DNA of 10,941 nt from Pseudolabrys sp. (GTDB lineage: Bacteria > Pseudomonadota > Alphaproteobacteria > Rhizobiales > Xanthobacteraceae). The stretch is from positions 16,511-27,451 of the forward strand of contig JAQSCR010000386.1 of NCBI GenBank assembly GCA_029945495.1, in the 5' to 3' direction. The notes below the pieces were generated by a model that saw only the letters and a program-made list of their open reading frames with translations, searched no databases and was not told the DNA's origin. Shown piece by piece: positions 6,422 to 10,941 of this stretch (positions are counted from its first letter, which is position 1; each line of letters opens with the position of its first letter). The translations under genes were made by a program, and so were the position numbers.

Positions 6422-6760
6422 TCAGAGTGCGTCGACGTCGGTCTCGCCGGTGCGGATACGCACGGCTTGCTCCATCGGCGTGACGAAGATCTTGCCGTCG
6501 CCGATCTGGCCGGTGCGGGCGGCGGCGGCCAGCACGTCCATCACCTGGTCGACCTGTTCGGACGCGACGCCGAGTTCGATGCGCACCTTGGGGAGAAAGT
6601 TCACGGCATATTCGGCGCCGCGATAGATCTCCATGTGACCCTTCTGGCGGCCATAGCCTTTGACTTCGGTGACGGTCATGCCGTGAATGCCGATGCGGGT
6701 GAGCGCTTCTCGCACCTCGTCGAGCTTGAATGGCTTGATGACGGCGATGACCAGCTTCAT
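6422..6760 (-). CDS. glnK: PII signal-transduction protein GlnK (proximal copy)
   Basis: This 112-aa PII protein is the presumed cytosolic regulator of the AmtB encoded 41 nt downstream. It keeps the full set of PII features: MKLVIAVIKPFKLDEVRE, Q39/K40, T-loop KGHMEIYRGAEY with Tyr51, GDGKIFV and VRIRTGE. It closely resembles the GlnK at 4309-4647. The differences concentrate in residues 60-80 (for example VRIELGVASEQVDQVMDVL) and after GKIFV (TPMEQA against FGLDSA). AAAGGA lies just before the ATG as a ribosome site, with a short spacing of about 4 nt. No convincing sigma-54 site was found upstream; a weak GG/GC-spaced candidate overlaps the hairpin at 6867-6882. Confidence 0.96.
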   Translation of the reverse strand: MKLVIAVIKPFKLDEVREALTRIGIHGMTVTEVKGYGRQKGHMEIYRGAEYAVNFLPKVRIELGVASEQVDQVMDVLAAAARTGQIGDGKIFVTPMEQAVRIRTGETDVDAL

Positions 6761-6866
6761 GGCGTCCTTTCCGGAATTTCGGTGCCCGAAATGAATAGAA
6801 ATCCCGGCCGGGATTGGGCCGGCGCGGGTGAGGAGACAGGTTAGCGGCAGACGGCCTAAAGATTAA

Positions 6867-6882
6867 GCGGCATTTTTGCCGC
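6867..6882 (-). terminator. Possible weak terminator after tesB
   Basis: GCGGC-ATTTTT-GCCGC forms a 5-bp stem 64 nt past the tesB stop. On the minus strand it is followed by TTAATCTTT, a modest T-rich tail. Position suits a tesB terminator, but stem and tail are both weak, and it lies in the promoter region of glnK, where it could have another role. Confidence 0.3.
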
Positions 6883-6945
6883 GCCCACAGGCAACAGCCG
6901 TTATCGTGGGCATTTTACGGCAGTCTCGCTTACCTATTGCTCGCG

Positions 6946-7809
6946 CTATTTGCGCCGCAGGCGCACCAGGCCTTCCTGTGCCACCGAAGCCACCAAGGTG
7001 CCGTCGCGGGTGAAAACCAGGCCGCGGGCAAAGCCGCGCGCGCCCTCCAGGTTGGGCGAGTCCTGCGAATAGATCAGCCAGTCGTCCGCCCGGAACGGCC
7101 GGTGCAGCCAGAGCGCGTGGTCGAGGCTCGCCGCCATGAATTCGTTCTCGAACAAAGTGCGACCATGCCGCACCAGAGCGGTGTCGAGCAGGCCCATGTC
7201 GGACGTGTAGGCCAGCACGGAGCGATGAATGGCCGGATCGTCGGGCAGCGGGCCGGTGGTCTTGATCCAGACATTGAAGCGGCCGTCCGGAATCGGTTTG
7301 CCGAGATAGCGCTCGAACTCAACCGGGCGCAGCTCGATCGGTCGCTCGCGCTCGTAGTAACGGCGTACCGGGTCAGGCATCATCGGTAGGATGTTCTTGC
7401 GAACCTCGGTTTCGTTCGGCAATGCCTCCGGCATCGGCACGTCTGGCATCTCGGCCTGATGCGTCAGACCCTTCTCGTTGGCGTGAAACGACGCCAGCAT
7501 CGAGAAGATCGGATGGCCGTGCTGGCGCGCGGTGACGCGCCGCGTGGTGAAGCTCTTGCCGTCGCGCATGCGGTCGACGTCATAGATGATCGGTACTTTG
7601 GGATCGCCCGGCAGCAGGAAATACGCGTGCATGGAATGCGGCGGGCGGCTGGCATCGACGGTGCGCGCCGCCGCGACCAGCGCTTGGCCGATCACCTGGC
7701 CGCCGAACACACGCTGCCAGCCGGCCTGCGGCGAGCGGCCGCGATAAAGGTTCACGTCGAGCGTTTCGAGGTCGAGGATAGCCAGCAGGTCGGCGACGGC
7801 GGTGCTCAT
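6946..7809 (-). CDS. tesB: Acyl-CoA thioesterase II (TesB)
   Basis: TesB hydrolyses acyl-CoA to free fatty acid and CoA in the cytosol. The protein has 287 aa, the usual length, with a double hot-dog fold. Motifs include RVFGGQVIGQALVAA near 33-47, HAYFLLPGDP, and the C-terminal half hot-dog. Aligning by eye with the E. coli enzyme, the catalytic triad falls at the same numbers: Asp204 (TSDMGLLD), position 228 (here Ser, in AASLDHALWLH, where E. coli has Thr) and Gln278 (SVAQEGL). Ser for Thr is conservative, so activity is likely. The gene is divergent from the FAD hydroxylase gene, with 71 bp between the start codons. ATG 7809 is chosen because the family N-terminus (LLAILDLE) follows at once; the ribosome site is weak. 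Confidence 0.95.
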   Translation of the reverse strand: MSTAVADLLAILDLETLDVNLYRGRSPQAGWQRVFGGQVIGQALVAAARTVDASRPPHSMHAYFLLPGDPKVPIIYDVDRMRDGKSFTTRRVTARQHGHPIFSMLASFHANEKGLTHQAEMPDVPMPEALPNETEVRKNILPMMPDPVRRYYERERPIELRPVEFERYLGKPIPDGRFNVWIKTTGPLPDDPAIHRSVLAYTSDMGLLDTALVRHGRTLFENEFMAASLDHALWLHRPFRADDWLIYSQDSPNLEGARGFARGLVFTRDGTLVASVAQEGLVRLRRK

Positions 7810-7880
7810 GAGCGATATCCGGCGTGGTCAAAACGGTCCGTCAACCTGCTATGGTGGGCCGTAATTTACAAGGAAGGCAC

Positions 7881-9131
7881 ATGAAAAAGGCTGTTTCCGA
7901 TCTGGCTGTCTCGCCGGGGCGCGCTGATGTGGTGATCGGCGGCGCCGGCTTTGCCGGTCTGGCGCTGGCCATCGCGCTGCGCCAGGGGCTGGGCGACAGC
8001 TTCAAGGTGACGGTGGCCGACCCGGCGCTGGCGCAGGTGCCCTCCATGGACCCGCGCGCCACCGCGATCGCCGCGGCGGCGCGGCGGCTGTTCGAGGCCA
8101 TCGGCGTCTGGGACGCGGTCGCAGGCGGCGCGCAGCCGATCCTCGACATGGTGGTGACCGACTCCAAGCTCGACGACGCGGTGCGGCCGACGTTTCTGAC
8201 ATTCGGCGGCGATGTGGAACCGGGCGAACCGTTCGCGCACATGATCGAGAACCGGCATCTGATCGATGCGCTGGTGGCAAAGGCGCAAGAGCTGGGCGTC
8301 GATCTGCGCGCGACCGCGGTCGAGGCTTTCGACAATGCACCGCACTCCATCGTCGTGACGCTCGCCAATGGCGAGGCGATGCAGGCGCGGCTGCTGGTCG
8401 GCGCCGACGGCGCGCGCTCGAAAATCCGCGAGCAGGCCGGCATCGTTACGCATGGCTGGAGCTACGACCAGTCGGCCATCGTTGCGACCGTCGCGCATGA
8501 GCGCGAGCATCACGGCCGCGCCGAGGAGCATTTCCTGCCGGCCGGGCCGTTCGCGATTTTGCCGCTGACGGGCAATCGCGTGTCGATCGTGTGGACCGAA
8601 AGCAACCGCGAAGCCGAGCGCATGATCGCGCTGCCGGACGAGGAATTTCATACTGAATTAGAAAAGCGTTTCGGCCTGCATCTCGGCGATTTGAAAGTCG
8701 CGGGGCCGCGCAAAGCGTTTCCGCTCGGCCTGTTCACCGCGCGCGAGTTCATCGCCGAGCGGCTGGCGCTGGTCGGCGACGCTGCGCATGTCATTCATCC
8801 GATTGCCGGGCAGGGCTTGAATATGGGCCTGCGCGATGTCGCGGCGCTGGCGGAAGCGATTGCCGACGCGGCGCGGCTCGGGCTCGATGTCGGCGTGGCG
8901 GACGTGCTGGAGCGCTACCAGCGTTGGCGGCGCTTCGACACCATGACCATGGCGGTCGCCACCGACGGGCTGAACAAACTGTTTTCCAACCACTCCGACG
9001 TGCTGCGGCTGGCGCGCGATGTCGGCCTCGGTATTGTCGAACGCATCGCGCCGCTCAAGCGCGTGTTCATTCGCGAGGCGGCGGGCTTTACCGGCGACGT
9101 GCCGAAACTGATGCGGGGTGAGGGGGTCTAG
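7881..9131 (+). CDS. UbiH/UbiF-family FAD-dependent hydroxylase (ubiquinone biosynthesis)
   Basis: This is a class A flavoprotein monooxygenase of the UbiH/UbiF/UbiL type, which hydroxylates the ring of the ubiquinone precursor using FAD, NAD(P)H and O2, probably at the inner face of the membrane. The protein has 416 aa. It shows the FAD Rossmann motif GGAGFAG (20-26), DPRATAIAAAARRLFEAIGVWD, the DG motif GADGARSKIRE (from 174), and the GD motif GDAAHVIHPIAGQGLNMGL (from 299), the last being the ubiH/coq6 family signature. ATG 7881 is chosen because AAGGAAGG lies just upstream. A GTG at 7824 would add 19 unconserved residues. Which ring carbon is hydroxylated cannot be told from sequence alone, so no symbol is given. 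A perfect terminator stem follows the stop. Confidence 0.92.
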   Translation: MKKAVSDLAVSPGRADVVIGGAGFAGLALAIALRQGLGDSFKVTVADPALAQVPSMDPRATAIAAAARRLFEAIGVWDAVAGGAQPILDMVVTDSKLDDAVRPTFLTFGGDVEPGEPFAHMIENRHLIDALVAKAQELGVDLRATAVEAFDNAPHSIVVTLANGEAMQARLLVGADGARSKIREQAGIVTHGWSYDQSAIVATVAHEREHHGRAEEHFLPAGPFAILPLTGNRVSIVWTESNREAERMIALPDEEFHTELEKRFGLHLGDLKVAGPRKAFPLGLFTAREFIAERLALVGDAAHVIHPIAGQGLNMGLRDVAALAEAIADAARLGLDVGVADVLERYQRWRRFDTMTMAVATDGLNKLFSNHSDVLRLARDVGLGIVERIAPLKRVFIREAAGFTGDVPKLMRGEGV

Positions 9132-9138
9132 AGACTTT

Positions 9139-9163
9139 CCGGCTTTGATAGAATCAAAGCCGG
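9139..9163 (+). terminator. Terminator stem-loop after the FAD hydroxylase gene
   Basis: CCGGCTTTGAT-AGA-ATCAAAGCCGG is a perfect 11-bp stem with a 3-nt loop, 7 nt after the stop codon. The following bases (GGCTCTAGCTCTTTGTTTTG) are only moderately T-rich. Stem strength and position make it the likely 3' end of the plus-strand transcript. Confidence 0.7.
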
Positions 9164-9165
9164 GG

Positions 9166-9234
9166 CTCTAGCTCTTTGTTTTGACGCGTTTTCTTCACGC
9201 GAAGCGGATTCCACTTCGCTTGAAAACGCTCTAG
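9166..9234. repeat. Intergenic palindromic repeat element, CTCTAG-flanked
   Basis: A 69-bp element is bounded by CTCTAG at both ends (9166-9171 and 9229-9234). It holds an imperfect inverted repeat: GCGTTTTC (9186-9193) pairs with GAAAACGC (9222-9229), and ACGCGAAG (9197-9204) pairs with CTTCGCTT (9214-9221) with one mismatch and a TTC bulge. From memory, very similar GCGTTTTC/CGCGAAG intergenic palindromes are abundant in Bradyrhizobium-related genomes. It sits between two convergent genes and touches the stop codon of the minus-strand one, so its structured RNA may also help stop converging transcripts. Confidence 0.6.
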
Positions 9235-9236
9235 GC

Positions 9237-9926
9237 CTAGCCGAGCAGCCGCCTCACGATTGCGTCGATGTGAACGTGCGCGCAGTCGATTGTCGGAAAG
9301 CCGGCGCTGGCTTCATCAAACACCATCGAGAGATCGGTGCCGGCAAGCAGCACGGATTCGGCGCCATCACGGCCGATGAGGGTACGGGCCTGCTCGCGCA
9401 GCCGATCAATCTGCGCGGGCGTGCTGCGATCATAGAGGACGTCCAGATAGGTATTGTGGATGAAGTCGACTTCATCCGGTTTCGGCATCACGACGTCGAC
9501 GCCGAGACGGCCGAACATGCGCGACTCGACGGTAGAGCGCGTGCCGAATAGCGCGACTCGCTTGAGGCCGCGCAGTCTGATCGCTTCGGCAACTTCCGAC
9601 ACCATGTCGATCAGCGGCAGCGGAGAAAGCCGTGTCAGCTCGGCGGCGCAGATATGTGGCGTGACCGCCACGATTGCCGTGATCTCGGCGCCGCCCGCCG
9701 CCGTGCTCTCGATCAGGCCGCAGAGGTATCGGGCCAGCTCTTCGAGTTTTTTATCCTCCGCAAGGGCGCGTACACGATTGACGTCGGCATGGGCAATTAG
9801 CAGGCGCGGTACACGTCCTCGTTTCTCGATGGCCGCGATGAGCGCCCGATAGTAATGGACGGTTGCGCCCGGACCCAATCCACCGATCAGGCCGAGGCAC
9901 CGCGCATCATTGCGTTCCGTGCTCAC
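9237..9926 (-). CDS. Asp/Glu racemase-fold protein lacking both catalytic cysteines
   Basis: The 229-aa protein resembles the aspartate/glutamate racemase superfamily across its whole length: LGLIGGLGPGATVHYYR (11-27), AEITAIVAVTPHI (80-92), LPLIDMVSEVAEAI, RVALFGTRSTVESRMF (123-138) and VLLAGTDLSMVFDE (192-205). In cofactor-free racemases each half supplies one Cys, in CNT(P/A)H and GCTE contexts. Here these read AVTPH (Ala87, Val88) and AGTD (Gly196), so both acid/base cysteines are gone. Cys93, near the first site, is the only close cysteine. Racemisation by the known mechanism looks impossible; a different reaction or a binding role is more likely. The start is GTG 9926, overlapping the preceding gene's TGA as GTGA, which suggests translational coupling; no other start lies upstream of GLIGG in frame. 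Confidence 0.8.
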   Translation of the reverse strand: MSTERNDARCLGLIGGLGPGATVHYYRALIAAIEKRGRVPRLLIAHADVNRVRALAEDKKLEELARYLCGLIESTAAGGAEITAIVAVTPHICAAELTRLSPLPLIDMVSEVAEAIRLRGLKRVALFGTRSTVESRMFGRLGVDVVMPKPDEVDFIHNTYLDVLYDRSTPAQIDRLREQARTLIGRDGAESVLLAGTDLSMVFDEASAGFPTIDCAHVHIDAIVRRLLG

Positions 9927-10552
9927 GACAGCGGAATGCTGCCGACGTGATCTTGGAACGCCTTGCGCTTCGAGATCGCGGCATACCAGCGATCGAGGTT
10001 CGGCGTTGCCGGACGGTTCGGCACAAGCTGCACATAGCGGTAGCACATGACGCCAACCGGGATGTCGCCGTAGGAAAACGCCGGTCCGGCGACGAAGGCG
10101 GTTTTGCCGAGCTGCTTGTCGAGCATGAGCATGCAGTCGGCGGTCTTGTCTTGCGACGTCTTGATCGCGGCCATGTCGCGCTTGTCCTCGGGCGTGCGGA
10201 TCAATCCCCAGAACGCGTGAAAGATTGCCGGGCCGACGACCGAGAGCTGCCAATCCATCCACTGGCTGGCGAGCGCGCGCTGGTGCGCATCCTTCGGTTC
10301 CAGCGCGCCGGTCTTGTCGTGTTTGCCGGCGAGGTAGCGGACGATGGAATTTGATTCCCACAAAATGAAGCCGTCTTCCTCTTCCAGTGTTGGCACCAGG
10401 GAATTCGGGTTCATGGCGAGATAGGCCGGCTCCTTGGTCTTGCCGAAGGCGCCGCCGACGTCGATGCGATTGTGTTCGAGCCCCAATTCGCCGACCGCCC
10501 ACATCGCCTTCTGCACATTGGAGGACGTGTTGCGGCCCCAGATTTTGATCAT
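9923..10552 (-). CDS. Glutathione S-transferase-like protein
   Basis: This cytosolic GST-fold protein of 209 aa probably conjugates or transfers glutathione; the substrate is unknown. The N-terminal thioredoxin-like domain (1-80) has IKIWGRNTSSNVQKAMW with candidate active-site Ser10/Ser11, NPNSLVPTLEEEDG with the cis-Pro at 54, and WESNSIVRYLA with Glu66-Ser67, which in GSTs binds the gamma-glutamyl group. The alpha-helical C-terminal domain follows, with FSYGDIPVGV as the N-capping-box-like motif. ATG 10552 is chosen because AAGGA lies 8-9 nt upstream. A TTG at 10570 would add six residues and lie ahead of that ribosome site. The gene is in the middle of a three-gene operon, 45 bp after the Trm112-family gene, and overlaps the racemase-like gene by 4 bp. 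Confidence 0.9.
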   Translation of the reverse strand: MIKIWGRNTSSNVQKAMWAVGELGLEHNRIDVGGAFGKTKEPAYLAMNPNSLVPTLEEEDGFILWESNSIVRYLAGKHDKTGALEPKDAHQRALASQWMDWQLSVVGPAIFHAFWGLIRTPEDKRDMAAIKTSQDKTADCMLMLDKQLGKTAFVAGPAFSYGDIPVGVMCYRYVQLVPNRPATPNLDRWYAAISKRKAFQDHVGSIPLS

Positions 10553-10597
10553 CGTTGGTTTCCTTCCCAAATTTTCTTGATTGATGCGCGGCGCCGG

Positions 10598-10810
10598 CTA
10601 GTCGAGCCGCCGCGCTTCTTCCGGCAGCATGATCGGAATGCCGTCGCGGATCGGATAAGCGAGCTTGGCCTTGCGCGAAATCAGCTCCTGCCTGGCGGCG
10701 TCGTATTCCAGCGTGGTCTTGGTCAGCGGGCAGACCAGGATTTCCAAAAGCTTGGGATCGACGCTGTCGGCGGGGCGGTCGGTGGGGATGGTGGTCAAAT
10801 CGGTGGGCAT
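10598..10810 (-). CDS. Trm112 family protein
   Basis: This 70-aa protein belongs to the Trm112/UPF0434 family. The conserved text is LLEILVCPLTKTTLEYD (21-37), ELISRKAKLAYPIRDGIPIM (42-61) and LPEEARRL. Eukaryotic and archaeal Trm112 activate methyltransferases that modify tRNA, rRNA and release factors; the bacterial short form is less well understood, so the role here is open. It has one Cys (27) rather than a full zinc-binding set. ATG 10810 has GGAG 6 nt upstream. It is the first gene of the operon with the GST and the racemase-like gene. A -10-like TATAAC lies at 10841-10836, without a clear -35. Confidence 0.9.
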   Translation of the reverse strand: MPTDLTTIPTDRPADSVDPKLLEILVCPLTKTTLEYDAARQELISRKAKLAYPIRDGIPIMLPEEARRLD

Positions 10811-10860
10811 AGGCGGCTCCGGCGAGTGTGGCGCAGTTATAGCCTAAAATCCTGCTGTCA

Positions 10861-10941
10861 TCATCCGCGAAAGCGGATGATCCAGCCCGTCAAGCGGCAA
10901 TAGGTTATGAGGCAGAGCTGGGTCCCCGCCAGCGCGGGGCC
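10861..10941. repeat. Intergenic palindromic repeat, running off the right edge
   Basis: TCATCCGC-GAAA-GCGGATGA (10861-10880) is a perfect 8-bp stem with a GNRA-type loop. CCCCGC-CAGC-GCGGGG (10924-10939) is a perfect 6-bp stem. They are joined by a segment bounded by ATCCAG and CTGGGT, themselves a near-inverted pair. Similar GCGGATGATCCAG and CTGGGTCCCCGC intergenic palindromes are remembered as common in Bradyrhizobium-like genomes. The element lies upstream of the Trm112-family gene and may continue past the window. Confidence 0.55.

Noticed and set aside
6761..6945. Sigma-54 promoter for the proximal glnK
   Set aside because: The best GG-N10-GC candidate (CGGCAA-N5-CCGC) overlaps a hairpin and misses several consensus bases, so it is too weak to call.
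7810..7880. Divergent promoter elements between tesB and the hydroxylase gene
   Set aside because: TTGAC-like and TATGGT-like pieces exist but not with acceptable spacing on either strand.
9237..10502. Apparent 421-aa fusion of GST region and racemase
   Set aside because: The N-terminal half is the GST gene read out of frame. The GTGA overlap at 9923-9926 shows two separate genes.

Overview
The window is GC-rich, densely coded chromosomal DNA from an alphaproteobacterium. It most likely belongs to the Hyphomicrobiales (Rhizobiales), in the Bradyrhizobium / Rhodopseudomonas / Pseudolabrys neighbourhood. The grounds are an FtsK with a typical alphaproteobacterial sequence, a DapC-type aminotransferase directly upstream of ftsK, two tandem glnK-amtB pairs, a CtrA-like box, and intergenic palindromes of a kind common in that group. 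The assignment comes from reading the sequence and remembered families; no search was run.

Left part (1-2700, minus strand): a dapC-like aminotransferase gene is followed after 13 bp by the 5' end of ftsK, which leaves the window at base 1. Upstream of dapC lies a long leader. It has a perfect GGTTAA-N7-TTAACC dyad (CtrA consensus), a fitting -10 hexamer and two perfect stem-loops. Lysine/peptidoglycan precursor synthesis and chromosome segregation may therefore be read from one cell-cycle promoter.

Middle (2700-6760, minus strand): two consecutive glnK-amtB operons encode PII signalling proteins and ammonium channels. Each pair ends in a strong hairpin. The promoter-distal pair has its own sigma-54-like site. 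The promoter-proximal amtB ends in three 27-bp tandem repeats, each carrying an in-frame TAG and a GCGAAGC hairpin. The promoter-distal AmtB has an unusual Ala/Pro-rich N-terminal extension with two cysteines.

Right part (6946-10941): tesB (acyl-CoA thioesterase II, minus) stands back to back with a UbiH/UbiF-family FAD hydroxylase gene (plus). The hydroxylase gene ends in a perfect 11-bp terminator stem and an intergenic repeat. Facing it is a minus-strand operon: a Trm112-family protein, a glutathione S-transferase-like protein, and an Asp/Glu-racemase-fold protein whose GTG start overlaps the preceding stop codon. That racemase homologue lacks both catalytic cysteines, the most distinctive protein-level oddity here. 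Another intergenic palindrome begins at the right edge.

There are no rRNA or tRNA genes, insertion sequences, phage genes or CRISPR arrays. I see no evidence of an undescribed multi-gene system. The interest lies in regulatory structure and in the degenerate racemase.
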